A stretch of 64,000 bases of DNA from Dyadobacter sp. UC 10 (GCF_008369915.1 NZ_VSRN01000001.1:5762501-5826500); one strand, 5' to 3'; positions 27,443 to 36,839 are shown, numbered from the stretch's first letter. Notes: generated by a model not told the origin, from the sequence alone. A program made the numbers and translations.

Positions 27443-28048
27443 CTATATTTCAGTGTCCTTTTTAGAGTCAATTTCATAGTCTGCAATATCTTTCTGACTT
27501 TCCGACCATTTATATACAATCTTTTTGAACCGAAGATCGTAAACAATTTCATGGATATTTTTCATGAAATCCTTTTGTGTTTTTTTAGGCTCGAACATTT
27601 GTCCGGTGAATGTGAGTATATCCTTTTTATCTCCCGAAAGCGAAATAGCAATGTGTTCCTGACCTAATACCTCTGTTTTGGACGCTACATATGCGTCACG
27701 GAGTCTCGGGAACTCCTTAGTCTGTACCTGTACAATCTTCTCTTCCAGTTCTTTACGCTGTCCATCGATCGTTTTATCATGGCTGTTTTTAACTTCATTA
27801 TAAAGTGCGGTATTCGATTTGTGCCATGAAATCCGGGTTGCAATATCTGTCTCATCCTCGCCCGTATTCAATTTTTTGTCAATGTCGATGATCTTGTTTT
27901 TAATAAACAACGTCATGTTCCTGTTCGAAGCTGTGTCTACCGGTTCGGGTTTTAAGAAATGCATAGCAATGCCAACGGCAGCGCCGATCAATAGAATGTA
28001 AACGATGTATTTTCCTATTTTACTTTTCTTGTGATTATCGGGTTCCAT
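27443..28048 (-). CDS. Unknown membrane-anchored protein
   Basis: Not recognised. Protein of 201 residues: a short basic N-terminus, one helix at about 13-30 (IVYILLIGAAVGIAMHF), then a charged, mostly helical periplasmic region (45-125) and a beta-rich end. There is no cysteine, so it is not a lipoprotein. It is a single gene, convergent with the transporter gene and divergent from mscS. Confidence 0.6.
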   Translation of the reverse strand: MEPDNHKKSKIGKYIVYILLIGAAVGIAMHFLKPEPVDTASNRNMTLFIKNKIIDIDKKLNTGEDETDIATRISWHKSNTALYNEVKNSHDKTIDGQRKELEEKIVQVQTKEFPRLRDAYVASKTEVLGQEHIAISLSGDKKDILTFTGQMFEPKKTQKDFMKNIHEIVYDLRFKKIVYKWSESQKDIADYEIDSKKDTEI

Positions 28049-28257
28049 TTGTTTTTTATTTGATGTTAAATGCCAATTGCCAGGTATTAGTTGTTACTTT
28101 TTTGCCGGCATTATATCAATGTTTCAAAAAATATGCCATCCGGATTCCGGAGCCTGTTTGGCGGGCGGAATAATGGTTTCACTGCATCAGAAATTACCGG
28201 CTGGAACAGATTTTTTCGACTGCCGGGTATTTTCTAATTAACACTCCATTCTGAACA

Positions 28258-29046
28258 ATGAAACTTCAGCAATTTTATAACCAGGCTTACGCGTGGCTTT
28301 TGAGGACAGGCCCTTCTTTTTTACTCGGTATCGGCGTATTGATAATAGGCCTTTGGCTAATCAAAATCTTGTCCCGCTGGCTTACTAATCATTTATACAG
28401 ACGGAAAATAGATCCCTCGCTGACACCCTTTCTGCTTAGCCTGAGCGTCACCACTTTACGTGTTTTGCTTGTGATTTCGGTTATGCAGATCATCGGTATA
28501 CAGATGACCGTTTTCGCAGCGATTATCGGAGCGATCGGCGTTGCCGCTGGCCTGGCGCTTTCAGGCACATTGCAGAATTTCACCAGTGGGGTCCTGATCC
28601 TCATATTGAAACCGTTTCAGGTAGGGGACAATATCCTCGCACAGGGCCAGGAAGGAACGGTAAAGGCGATTAAAATTTTTTACACAATTGTGCAGACGTT
28701 CGATAATCGCACAGTGGTGATACCGAATAGTAAGCTGTCCAACGAGGTGATCATCAATATCAGCCGATCGGGCACGCGCCGGCTGGATGTGGAGATGAAA
28801 TTTAATAATGTGATCGATTATCAAACTGTAAAAACAACCATCGAGCATGTGCTCAATGATGCCCAAAATGCCCTTAAAATCCCCGAAAGGCGCATTGGTA
28901 TCTCCTCAATAGAAGCAGACGGATACAAGGTTATGGTGAATGTGTGGCTCGACGCGCACGGGTTTGTCGATACAAAAATGGAAATCCAGGAGAAACTGAT
29001 GGAAGGCCTGCGGGCGTCCGGATTAAAGCTGCCCGGGCTCGCGTAA
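28258..29046 (+). CDS. MscS-type small-conductance mechanosensitive channel
   Basis: Membrane protein of 262 residues with three N-terminal helices. The pore helix contains the Ala/Gly-rich AAIIGAIGVAAGLALSGTLQNF (about 90-112), and the cytoplasmic domain has KPFQVGD and the VPNSKL motif (IPNSKL), as in E. coli MscS. It opens under membrane tension to release solutes on osmotic downshift. Slightly shorter than E. coli MscS (286). It is a single gene ended by a hairpin. Confidence 0.92.
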   Translation: MKLQQFYNQAYAWLLRTGPSFLLGIGVLIIGLWLIKILSRWLTNHLYRRKIDPSLTPFLLSLSVTTLRVLLVISVMQIIGIQMTVFAAIIGAIGVAAGLALSGTLQNFTSGVLILILKPFQVGDNILAQGQEGTVKAIKIFYTIVQTFDNRTVVIPNSKLSNEVIINISRSGTRRLDVEMKFNNVIDYQTVKTTIEHVLNDAQNALKIPERRIGISSIEADGYKVMVNVWLDAHGFVDTKMEIQEKLMEGLRASGLKLPGLA

Positions 29047-29056
29047 CCGGAACAGT

Positions 29057-29089
29057 GCCTGATACGAAATTCTGAGTGTCGTATCAGGC
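29057..29089. terminator. Bidirectional terminator hairpin
   Basis: An 11-bp perfect stem GCCTGATACGA/TCGTATCAGGC around an 11-base loop, between the convergent mscS and M56 peptidase genes. Confidence 0.7.
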
Positions 29090-29106
29090 GCTGGTAAATC
29101 AGGAGA

Positions 29107-31068
29107 TTATCTTGCTAATGCCAGGTCAGGGCGTTCGAATACTTCATTCTCAGGGCGCGTTTCCACCCACCATATCTTTTCGCATTTGGGATCATAGTAG
29201 CGGGCCAGCTTCCCGGTAAACAATGCAATTTTTCTGATCTCATTCTTAGCCGGCATCAGATTGCTGCCTGCTCCGTACGTCTGCCTGAATCCGTCGAGGA
29301 AATAGGGTATGTTTTTCAGTTCGGCAAGGTCAAAATCGCCTATATCTTTCCATTCCACGTTATCGTGTAATAAAGCGGCCGGCGGAGGCGATTTGTAGAG
29401 GTCGAAAGTCAGGTATGAGATCTCCTTGCAAATGAATCCTCTACCTCCCCAAACCTTCCGCACTTTGTCGTCGCCGAGCATATACGGGTAGTTGGAAAAA
29501 GCTTCGTTAACCTCCTGATAGCTGGCCGGCTTTCCATCGAGGAACAATTTAGTCAAACCCTCGTATCCTATTAATTGCTTGCGACGGTCGAAATAGCCGT
29601 TCCTGAATTTGTTGATTACCTTTTTAGGATAAGGTACCTCTGCATGGAAATCCAGCTTCAAATTATGTTCTTCCAGGAATGGCGGTAGATGAGCCAGCAA
29701 ATATTTTTTGAGCGCAGATCTCGTGTCCGGCCCATGATCCGAATTGAAAAAGTCCCGTTTACTTACGTGGTACATATCAAAATTTCCCCTTAGGTCATTC
29801 CGCATTGACTGTTGAAAAACAATACCAAAACCTCCGTAAAACAGGGTGTCAAAGACTGCGCCTTCGTAGAGCGAAAACGGACTGTAATCGCCTCCATCAT
29901 AGCGAATTTCGTAGTGGGAACTCGGGTAACGGTAAATATGCCGTTTCGGATCTATCGGTTTGGTCGGCTTTCGCACAGGAAGTACTTCATAATAAAACCC
30001 ATCCGCATCGGTTCTGATCTCTTTGATCTTTTTGCCTTCAAATGAAATAGCGAGTGGTAAGTTTTTCAATGGTTTACCGGTTTTCTGTTCGAGCAACATT
30101 CCCGCTGCGTAAATGTCCTTCTGCATAACCGCAGGCCCGCCATTTCTTTCAAACATGACGAAAACGTCGGTGTCAGGTTCCTTTTCAATATCATTTCTGA
30201 AAAACAGCAGTAACACGACCAGCAGCGGCAAGGCAAACAGAAAGCTGACCAGAAACAAACGGGAAGTCCTCTTTCTGTTCATCATCACAATCCGCTGTTT
30301 CAATGATGAGAAATTGAAGCGGTTGGCTATGCGAAACTCAGGTACGCCGGCCACTTTCAGCAGTAAATACTGGTAATCGCGCGGGTCGACTGCATGCTGC
30401 AATACCTGATCGTCGGCGATATACTCCAGATTCTGGCGGATCGCGTGGCGGATCATCCATGCAAACGGGTTGTACCAGTTGACTACACAAAGGATTTCGG
30501 CCCAGATCACATCCAGCGTATGCCGTTGCCGGACGTGGATATACTCATGCAGGATAATATCTTTGAGCTCATCTTCCCGGTGCATTTCGGGATTGTAGAA
30601 AATAGAGCGGCCGAAGGAAAACGGGCTGATATTTCTTTTCACATGGTAGATCCTGATATCGTCTTCGGATATCAACTCCGCCTTTTTCACGATCCTGCGA
30701 TAGGAGTAAATGTGAAATGCCAGTCTTATCAACATGATGGCTGTTCCTACAGCGAGCACGGCGAGTATCCAGCTTTCCATTCCCGGTTGCTCATTCGGCA
30801 TATTCCCGGTCGGGGAAATTGACGGCGACTGCATTTGTTGTATGCTGGGCAAGGCGCTGAGCATTTCCGAACTGCCCGATTCTGATATCGTAACAACTGT
30901 ATTCCTGATATCTATAAAAGGTATCAGGAAACTGAGCGCCGAGTATATAAGCAAAAAGAACCGGTTCCAGGTATAGAATGTCAGCCGGCGCAGGAAAAGC
31001 TGGTAAAACAAACCGGTAAATGCCAGGCTTACAGCTAATTTGACAAGGTACGTGAGTAGAGGCGTCAT
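29107..31068 (-). CDS. BlaR1-like M56 metallopeptidase sensor
   Basis: Membrane protein of 653 residues. Three helices (5-50, 95-115), a cytosolic zinc-peptidase loop with HEYIHVRQRH (HExxH, about 190) and a further helix at about 280-300 match the M56/BlaR1 family. BlaR1 carries a penicillin-binding domain outside; here the extracytoplasmic 350 residues show a short carboxypeptidase-like beta segment (KTGKPLKNLPLAISF) and then an unrecognised region. It likely senses some envelope cue and inactivates the BlaI-type repressor encoded 19 bases upstream. Beta-lactam sensing is not supported. Confidence 0.8.
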   Translation of the reverse strand: MTPLLTYLVKLAVSLAFTGLFYQLFLRRLTFYTWNRFFLLIYSALSFLIPFIDIRNTVVTISESGSSEMLSALPSIQQMQSPSISPTGNMPNEQPGMESWILAVLAVGTAIMLIRLAFHIYSYRRIVKKAELISEDDIRIYHVKRNISPFSFGRSIFYNPEMHREDELKDIILHEYIHVRQRHTLDVIWAEILCVVNWYNPFAWMIRHAIRQNLEYIADDQVLQHAVDPRDYQYLLLKVAGVPEFRIANRFNFSSLKQRIVMMNRKRTSRLFLVSFLFALPLLVVLLLFFRNDIEKEPDTDVFVMFERNGGPAVMQKDIYAAGMLLEQKTGKPLKNLPLAISFEGKKIKEIRTDADGFYYEVLPVRKPTKPIDPKRHIYRYPSSHYEIRYDGGDYSPFSLYEGAVFDTLFYGGFGIVFQQSMRNDLRGNFDMYHVSKRDFFNSDHGPDTRSALKKYLLAHLPPFLEEHNLKLDFHAEVPYPKKVINKFRNGYFDRRKQLIGYEGLTKLFLDGKPASYQEVNEAFSNYPYMLGDDKVRKVWGGRGFICKEISYLTFDLYKSPPPAALLHDNVEWKDIGDFDLAELKNIPYFLDGFRQTYGAGSNLMPAKNEIRKIALFTGKLARYYDPKCEKIWWVETRPENEVFERPDLALAR

Positions 31069-31087
31069 AGCGGAAAGAGATTTTATG

Positions 31088-31447
31088 TTATTTTTTTCCT
31101 TCGATCAACCCGATAATTTCTTTGAGCTCGTCAGCTGATATTTTATTCTTTTCCACGAAAAAGCTAACCAGTTCTTTGTACGAATTTTCAAAATAATCCT
31201 TCACAACACTACCCATAAACTTCTGTTTATAAGCCTCTTCGCTGATTGCAGGTGCATACAGGTATGCATTGCCGATCAGCCGGCTCAGCAGATAGCCCTT
31301 TTTTTCAAGGTTTTTGACCGTGGAGGCCAGGGTGGTGTAGGGGGGCAACGGGGGGCTCATCACTGCCATGAAGGATTTAATGCTTCCCTCTCCGGTTTTC
31401 CAGACAGCCTGCATGGCGTCTTCCTCTTGCTGTGTTAATTTTTCCAT
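31088..31447 (-). CDS. BlaI/MecI-type transcriptional repressor
   Basis: Winged-helix repressor of 119 residues (MEKLTQQEEDAMQAVWKTGEG start; recognition segment around PYTTLASTVKNLEKKGYL; dimerising helices at the C-terminus). Members bind dyads and are cleaved after signalling by an M56 partner, which is the next gene. Two dyad operators lie directly upstream of its start, indicating autoregulation. Confidence 0.9.
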   Translation of the reverse strand: MEKLTQQEEDAMQAVWKTGEGSIKSFMAVMSPPLPPYTTLASTVKNLEKKGYLLSRLIGNAYLYAPAISEEAYKQKFMGSVVKDYFENSYKELVSFFVEKNKISADELKEIIGLIEGKK

Positions 31448-31449
31448 CG

Positions 31450-31484
31450 TTACGAAATTTTCGTAAGTCTACGAATATTTCGTA
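31450..31484 (-). promoter_or_regulatory. Double dyad operator of the blaI-like operon
   Basis: Two perfect palindromes, TTACGAAA-T-TTTCGTAA (31450-31466) and TACGAATATTTCGTA (31470-31484), lie 3-37 bases before the repressor start. They share TACGAA/TTCGTA half-sites, as expected for BlaI-type dimers. A TTACTTTG sequence overlapping the outer end (31493-31486, minus) may be the -7 element, one mismatch from consensus. Confidence 0.7.
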
Positions 31485-31552
31485 ACAAAGTAAACCGGGT
31501 AGAAATTTAATTTATGAAAAATATCAGGGGTTATCTGACCTAGGGGCGATAA

Positions 31553-32197
31553 TTAATCCGCGTGCTGTCCTTTGTAGTACTGCACTTTTTTAAACATTTC
31601 GATCAGCGTGGTTACGCGCAGTTTCTCGAATATCCTGGCCTTGTAAGTGCTCACGGAGCTTTCTGTCAGATTCAGATGGATGGCGATTTCCTTCGTCCAG
31701 AACCCGCCGATCAGCATATCCATTACTTCGAGTTCACGTTGAGAAAGGTTTTCCAGTGGGTTTTCGGTGCCATTTTTTGTTTCCAGCGTATTTCTGAGTA
31801 GTTGTTGCTGGACGGCAGGACTCAGGTAATTACCGGAATTCAGCATAGACAGAATCGCTTTTTTGATGTCGTTTTGGGATGAGTTTTTTGAAAGAAAGCC
31901 ATTTGCACCAGCCTTTATGTAATGTAACGCATAGATCTGTTCTTCAAGACTCGTAAAAACGAGGATCAGGACCTTCGGGCTTAGTTCACGGATCTTGGGT
32001 ATCATGTTAAAACCTTCTCCGTCTGGAATGCTGATATCGAGCAGTATAAGATCAATAGGGTAGGCTCCGACAAGTATCATCGCTTCGCCGAGGGAACCAG
32101 CTTCGTGCACGGTAATCGGCTGCAACAAGTCGGTGATCAGGTATTTTGTAGCCAGCCTTACAATAGCATGGTCTTCAACCAGTAATATCTGCTTCAT
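31553..32197 (-). CDS. NarL/FixJ-family response regulator
   Basis: Two-component regulator of 214 residues: receiver domain 1-120 with E8/D9, phospho-acceptor D54 (LLDISIPDG) and the K in FLSKNSSQ, then a LuxR-type helix-turn-helix at about 148-205 (LSQRELEVMDMLIGG). No kinase gene is adjacent. An inverted repeat 64 bases before its start could be an autoregulatory site. Confidence 0.9.
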   Translation of the reverse strand: MKQILLVEDHAIVRLATKYLITDLLQPITVHEAGSLGEAMILVGAYPIDLILLDISIPDGEGFNMIPKIRELSPKVLILVFTSLEEQIYALHYIKAGANGFLSKNSSQNDIKKAILSMLNSGNYLSPAVQQQLLRNTLETKNGTENPLENLSQRELEVMDMLIGGFWTKEIAIHLNLTESSVSTYKARIFEKLRVTTLIEMFKKVQYYKGQHAD

Positions 32198-32260
32198 TTG
32201 TCACGAATAAAAAAGGGCCAGTCGGAGAGAAACAGGGAATAACTATCCGGACTGGAAAGC

Positions 32261-32288
32261 TACGTAGTATTTCTTCATAAACTACGTA
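32261..32288. other. Inverted repeat TACGTAGT-N12-ACTACGTA
   Basis: Perfect 8-bp arms at 32261-32268 and 32281-32288 in the upstream region of the NarL-type regulator gene. It has no T run on the coding side and sits upstream of a gene, so an operator is more likely than a terminator. Confidence 0.45.
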
Positions 32289-32342
32289 ATAATTAGTTAA
32301 TATTTACCGCAATTATACAAATTATTTAATACCCTGAACGCA

Positions 32343-32370
32343 AAAGAGCGTTGCTCAGGCAACGCTCTTT
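32343..32370 (-). terminator. Terminator hairpin of the receptor operon
   Basis: Perfect 12-bp stem AAAGAGCGTTGC/GCAACGCTCTTT with a four-base loop, 21 bases after the end of the LolA-like gene. Confidence 0.8.
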
Positions 32371-32390
32371 AATCTTGAATACTTTGGGTT

Positions 32391-33107
32391 CTATTTGACC
32401 GGTTTTTTGAATATTGCGTTGTCCACAGGCGTATTCACGACAATTTTGCTGGTAACGAATGACATGGTACCCATCTGAGGATTTGAAATATCCATCGTAT
32501 TCGGAAATTTTACGCCTTCCACCTCCTTGTAATCCGACAGATCGATCTCGCCTTCCTGGCCATTCATCGTAGTTTTGATCTTGGTAACAAGATAAGTATT
32601 GGCGTCAATGTATTCGTCCATAACTTGTCCGTCGGCGGTTGTCATTTTAAGGTGAAAAACATCTTTTTTATCCACCTGTTCTTTGCCGACCAGTTCTACC
32701 TTATGTCCTTTTTCTTTATAGTTAACCAATCCCCCGAAAGGATCGAGTGAGCTCAATTGCTGTTTTACAACGTCTGCCGGCATATCTTCCGGCTCGCCGG
32801 TGCCGCCCATCATGGTCGGACGGATCATCCAGCCTTTGGAGTCATCAACTACCTGGACCATGGAATTCCCCATAACAGTGGATTCATTTCGGAACGATTT
32901 CCCAACGACCAGTATCGTCTTGTTCGGAATTTCCATTCCCTGAACCGCCAGTGAACGATCTATAACCAGTGTGTTGATCGCTTTTATCTTGTCAATTCCG
33001 CCAAGAGCCGTAACATGCTTGTCGACGATCTCATCGACGGTCTGCGCAAAAGAGCCTGCCGAAAGTACGGTTGCGGCAATGGCCAGGAATAGTTTGTTAG
33101 TTTTCAT
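32391..33107 (-). CDS. Exported LolA-like (outer-membrane lipoprotein-sorting fold) protein
   Basis: Periplasmic protein of 238 residues with a signal peptide ending SFAQ (about 22). Repeating long beta strands with KDVFHLKM, DEYIDANTYLVTKI and YKEVEGVKFPNTM motifs are the hallmark of the LolA/LppX-like half-barrel. Such proteins bind acyl chains or peptides; the specific ligand is unknown. It starts 48 bases after the outer-membrane receptor gene and is followed by a terminator, so the two form an operon. Confidence 0.7.
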   Translation of the reverse strand: MKTNKLFLAIAATVLSAGSFAQTVDEIVDKHVTALGGIDKIKAINTLVIDRSLAVQGMEIPNKTILVVGKSFRNESTVMGNSMVQVVDDSKGWMIRPTMMGGTGEPEDMPADVVKQQLSSLDPFGGLVNYKEKGHKVELVGKEQVDKKDVFHLKMTTADGQVMDEYIDANTYLVTKIKTTMNGQEGEIDLSDYKEVEGVKFPNTMDISNPQMGTMSFVTSKIVVNTPVDNAIFKKPVK

Positions 33108-33155
33108 ATGAAAGTTATAAGTTAAAAAGGTTTGTAAAACAGATCGAAAGGAAAA

Positions 33156-35723
33156 TTATCTCGGCGCTCCGCCAGCCGGAGCACCGCCCCCTGATTGGCC
33201 GCCACCGCTGCCTTCACTTTTCACATCATCATTGTTGACTGATTTCGCTTTCCGTTTAGGTGGGTCCATCGTCATCTTACCGATTTTGTAAGTGAAAGTC
33301 AGACGAACACCTCGGTTGTACATATAAATATCGTTTACCTGGTTGAACTGTATGGAATTAAGCTCGGTATGCATCCTGAAACGTTTGCTCAGGAAGTTTT
33401 CGGCGGCAAGGCCCACGCTTCCTTTTTTGTTGCCGAATTCCTTTTTTACACCCACTGTATAAAAACCGAACCCGCCCTGCATACCCTGCAACTGGACCTG
33501 GTTACCCTGCATAAACCCGAAAGCCTGCGCTCCCCAGCCATTTTTAAAGGTAGCCTGCGAAAACACACCGCCGCTGACGTTGTAACCGGTATTGGAAAGT
33601 TCAATTGGTTTACGATCCTGGCCCAGCGTCTGGCCGGTTAGCCTGGTATAAAATGCATTCAGGAATATCCCGAAGTTGATCTTGGAAGTAGCTGCAATAT
33701 TGGCGAAAATGTTGGTCCCGTATGCGTGCTGCTTACCGATATTTTCGTAGGTGGTCACGATTGCACCGTCAAGGGTGTCGGAAGGCTGGCGTACCTGTGA
33801 AATGGCATTGTTGGTGATCCTGCCGAAGAAAGTGGCATTTACGAAAGTCTTTTTAATGTTTTTGGACAAGCCCACTTCAAAATTGTTGGTCAGCTCGGGG
33901 CGCAGTTCAGGGTTACCTATTGTGATATTCTGCGGGTTGGCCGAGTTAAAATTAGGGTTTAGCTGCTGCAATCCCGGCCGCTGGATCCTGCGGTTGTAAG
34001 CAAGTTTCACAGTAGTTCCCTTGAACGTTTTCGAAGCATTGAAGCTCGGTACCAGCACGCCGTAATTCCCGACACCAACCGTACCTTCATTTGTACTGGC
34101 GTCAATGAAAGTATGCTCGTACCGTGCGCCACCTTTAAATGTATAGCGGTTCTTTGTTGTATAAGTGTAAGATGTATACCCCGCCGCAATATTCTGCTGG
34201 TATTGAAGTTCGCCTGCCGGCTGGTCGGTCTCCGGCTTGAAATCACCGGCTGCTTCCGCTATCAAAAAGCTGTAATCGCTGTTTACCTGCCGGAAGATGC
34301 CTTTTGCACCAAATTCAAGTAATTGGTTCTTTTTAATAGGCGTCTGATAATCAGTCTGGAAAGTAAATTCCTGGTTCAGGTTTTTGTTAAGGTTGCGCTG
34401 GCGTTCCGACAGTTGGTTGTTACCATCTATGATATTGGCATCAAAATCATTGGTCAGATCGTTGCGGCTGTAAAGTGTCGAAATGCTCCATTCCTGCTGT
34501 GGTTTGAATGTGTGCAGGTAATCCAGGTTCACATCCACGGTTCCCGACAAATTTCTCGCATCCACGTCGCGGCGCGAATTTTCGTCGATGGAGCCGGTCT
34601 TGGACAGTCTCGTCATCAGGTCCTGCTGGTTACTGAAATTACGTACGCCGTATTTTACACCAGCTGTGAGACTTTGATTTTTAGCAATATCATAATCGAA
34701 ACCCAGATTGTAATTACCGAACAAGCCGCGGCTGCTTCCATCTCCGGTCTGGCGCGTCACCGTTGTGATATTTTCGACGGTACTGGTTTGTTCCAGGGAA
34801 GTTTTAGTAATGGTATTATACATTCCCCGGCCAAATCCACCGATCGTGAACCCTGCCTTTCCCTTGCGGTAACCACCATTCAGCGAAAGCATGGATCCCC
34901 TGTTACCTACGCCCGCGTCTACATTCAGGTTCAACCCTTGCAGGCTGTTCTTTTTGGTGATGATGTTGATAATACCGCCCGATCCTTCCGCATCGTATTT
35001 TGCTGAGGGACTTGTGATTACCTCAACACTTTTGATCTGGTCTGCCGGGATTTGCTTCAACGCGTCGGCGACACTGTTGGCGATGATCGTGCTGGGTTTA
35101 TTATTGATCAGGACACGGATATTCTGACTTCCCCTCAGGGAGACATTTCCATCGAGATCGACCGTAAGCAGGGGGACTTTACGCAAAATATCCGTTGCGT
35201 CGCCACCTTTTGCGGTAATATCCTTTTCCGCATTGTAAACGAGGCGGTCAACCTTTTCCTCGATCAACGCAGCCTGACCGGTGACCGTTACTTCGTTCAG
35301 CGTTTTGGTATTGGAGCTGAGCTTGATGGTGCCGAGATCAAGTTCCTGTCCTTTTGCAAGCTTGATGCCGGCAATCGTTTTTTCGCCATATCCTATAAAG
35401 GAAAGGAGCACTTTGTATTCGCCTTCCACGATTTTCGTAAGGCTGAATTTTCCTTTTTCGTCGGCTACCGTTCCGTCCACGGCCTGGTTGTTGGCTTTGT
35501 TGTAAAGTGCAATACTCACAAATTCGATGGGCTGGGAAGATGCGGAGTCTGCGACTGTTCCGCTGATCTTTGCTGATCCTTTGGGTGTCTGGTCTCCCGC
35601 TGTACCTGGTAATGCCTTTGCTTTTGGTGCCGCTGCACCCCCGACCGGAAATTGTGCAAAAGCTGGTGATTGAAGTGTAGCCAGTAACGTGGCGAATGCA
35701 AGGAGAAATTTCGTCATTTTCAT
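33156..35723 (-). CDS. TonB-dependent-receptor-like outer-membrane beta-barrel protein
   Basis: Outer-membrane protein of 855 residues from ATG 35723 (MKMTKFLLAFATLLA), chosen because it gives a proper signal peptide; an ATG 33 bases upstream would add a hydrophilic extension. After the signal comes a carboxypeptidase-regulatory-like domain (about 45-135), a plug with RGSQNIRVLINNKPS and SAKYDAEGSGGIINIITKK, and an OMP_b-brl_3-type barrel. The last 35 residues are Gly/Ser/Pro-rich and unusual for a barrel end, where an aromatic residue is expected. No SusD partner is present. The transported substrate is unknown. Confidence 0.85.
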   Translation of the reverse strand: MKMTKFLLAFATLLATLQSPAFAQFPVGGAAAPKAKALPGTAGDQTPKGSAKISGTVADSASSQPIEFVSIALYNKANNQAVDGTVADEKGKFSLTKIVEGEYKVLLSFIGYGEKTIAGIKLAKGQELDLGTIKLSSNTKTLNEVTVTGQAALIEEKVDRLVYNAEKDITAKGGDATDILRKVPLLTVDLDGNVSLRGSQNIRVLINNKPSTIIANSVADALKQIPADQIKSVEVITSPSAKYDAEGSGGIINIITKKNSLQGLNLNVDAGVGNRGSMLSLNGGYRKGKAGFTIGGFGRGMYNTITKTSLEQTSTVENITTVTRQTGDGSSRGLFGNYNLGFDYDIAKNQSLTAGVKYGVRNFSNQQDLMTRLSKTGSIDENSRRDVDARNLSGTVDVNLDYLHTFKPQQEWSISTLYSRNDLTNDFDANIIDGNNQLSERQRNLNKNLNQEFTFQTDYQTPIKKNQLLEFGAKGIFRQVNSDYSFLIAEAAGDFKPETDQPAGELQYQQNIAAGYTSYTYTTKNRYTFKGGARYEHTFIDASTNEGTVGVGNYGVLVPSFNASKTFKGTTVKLAYNRRIQRPGLQQLNPNFNSANPQNITIGNPELRPELTNNFEVGLSKNIKKTFVNATFFGRITNNAISQVRQPSDTLDGAIVTTYENIGKQHAYGTNIFANIAATSKINFGIFLNAFYTRLTGQTLGQDRKPIELSNTGYNVSGGVFSQATFKNGWGAQAFGFMQGNQVQLQGMQGGFGFYTVGVKKEFGNKKGSVGLAAENFLSKRFRMHTELNSIQFNQVNDIYMYNRGVRLTFTYKIGKMTMDPPKRKAKSVNNDDVKSEGSGGGQSGGGAPAGGAPR

Positions 35724-35873
35724 GATATTGTTTTTAACAGCATAAAAATGCGACACGATTTACTGACCGGAATGTGATTTGTGATAAAGGCCAATTAAAC
35801 GGGGATAAATGCAAGATATCCGCAGATGAAAGATATCTGCGAAAAAAGGTCTGCTGGTGCGCTGGCTGCCGGT

Positions 35874-36722
35874 TCAGTGGGGCAGGTCCCGGTAAGGAAT
35901 CAGGATAATTCCCCTTTCTTTAACCGCAGCTTTGACTTTCTCGCTTGTGAAAACATCTGTCACCCCCTGGCGATCGACTGCGACATCTTCGTATCCGATA
36001 TGGCTGATGGCTTGTAATTCAGCGTCGTTCAGGCCTGGATGATCTACGAAGAGATAGGTTTTGCCGGGTTGCAGTTTTCCCAGCATACTAATAAAGCTTT
36101 GTATTTTTTCTTCTGAGGTCTTTTTCGGACCATCATAAGTTGTGTAGGTCAGATCGGCAGGCTCGGGGTCGATCGGTATTTTGTATTCCTTTGCCAGGCG
36201 TCTGGTTAGCTCACGCACTTCGGGACTTAATCCGGTGCAGCCCATATGCGAAGATAAATGGCTGATTTTAGGAAGTTTGCGCAAAGCCATTTCAATCTGG
36301 GCGCGGAATTCCTTTTCAATATCAGCCAGTTTCCAGTCGTTTTCCTGGATGGATCCCTTCGGATAATTTTTATTGGGTCGCACCATTGGAAAGAAATAAC
36401 CGTCGGCATCGCGGATACTCGGACAATCGGTAAGCGGCCTCCATTTTACGTGATCCCACTCACTTGTAATTGCCAGGTGAATGCCCACATCTATCCCAGG
36501 GTTTTCCTGTAACATTTTAACAGCTTCGGGAAACCAAGGAGAAGGAACAATGATTTCGATGGAGGTTTGAATACCTTCTTTCGAGCATTTGAGCAGGGCC
36601 AGATTGCCTGAATGCGAATAGCCCATGTCGTCTCCCCGAACGATCAACCGCGGCGCACTCTGCTGTGCATAGCTGCAGTTTATTACCAGGAGTAATAGGA
36701 ATGGTAGAAATGTTTTTGTCAT
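35874..36722 (-). CDS. ChbG/HpnK (YdjC) family carbohydrate deacetylase
   Basis: Exported enzyme of 282 residues with signal peptide (ends SYAQ, about 19). The metal and catalytic residues of the YdjC fold are visible: RGDDMGYSHSG (Asp pair), GIHLAITSEW (His), SSHMGC (His). Family members deacetylate N-acetylated sugars such as chito-oligosaccharides; a periplasmic version acts on external or wall-derived sugars. It is a single gene, convergent with nothing and divergent from the Nramp-like operon. Confidence 0.85.
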   Translation of the reverse strand: MTKTFLPFLLLLVINCSYAQQSAPRLIVRGDDMGYSHSGNLALLKCSKEGIQTSIEIIVPSPWFPEAVKMLQENPGIDVGIHLAITSEWDHVKWRPLTDCPSIRDADGYFFPMVRPNKNYPKGSIQENDWKLADIEKEFRAQIEMALRKLPKISHLSSHMGCTGLSPEVRELTRRLAKEYKIPIDPEPADLTYTTYDGPKKTSEEKIQSFISMLGKLQPGKTYLFVDHPGLNDAELQAISHIGYEDVAVDRQGVTDVFTSEKVKAAVKERGIILIPYRDLPH

Positions 36723-36810
36723 AAAATTTTGCGGCGGCTAAGTGACCTCAATATGGGTAAAAAAACCGGAATTGCGTGTTCTTGTTGCACGATTCTTATT
36801 GGCTAGACAC

Positions 36811-36839
36811 TTTGTAAGCGATGCACATTCAAATCTTTG
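36811..36839 (+). promoter_or_regulatory. Possible promoter of the Nramp-like operon
   Basis: TTTG at 36811-36814 and AATCTTTG at 36832-36839 (one mismatch to TANNTTTG) with a 17-base spacer, 70 bases before the operon start. Confidence 0.35.

Noticed and set aside
29107..31447. A beta-lactam resistance operon (blaR1-blaI)
   Set aside because: The regulator pair is of that family, but there is no penicillin-binding sensor domain and no beta-lactamase gene nearby.
34323..35006. A 227-codon open frame on the plus strand
   Set aside because: Antisense to the outer-membrane receptor gene, whose plug and barrel motifs are clear; no family resemblance in the antisense product.
35814..35841. Overlapping inverted repeats (AGATATC / CGCAGAT arms) as a terminator
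   Set aside because: No T run on the minus strand after the stem; it could be an operator of the receptor gene, but there is nothing else to support it.
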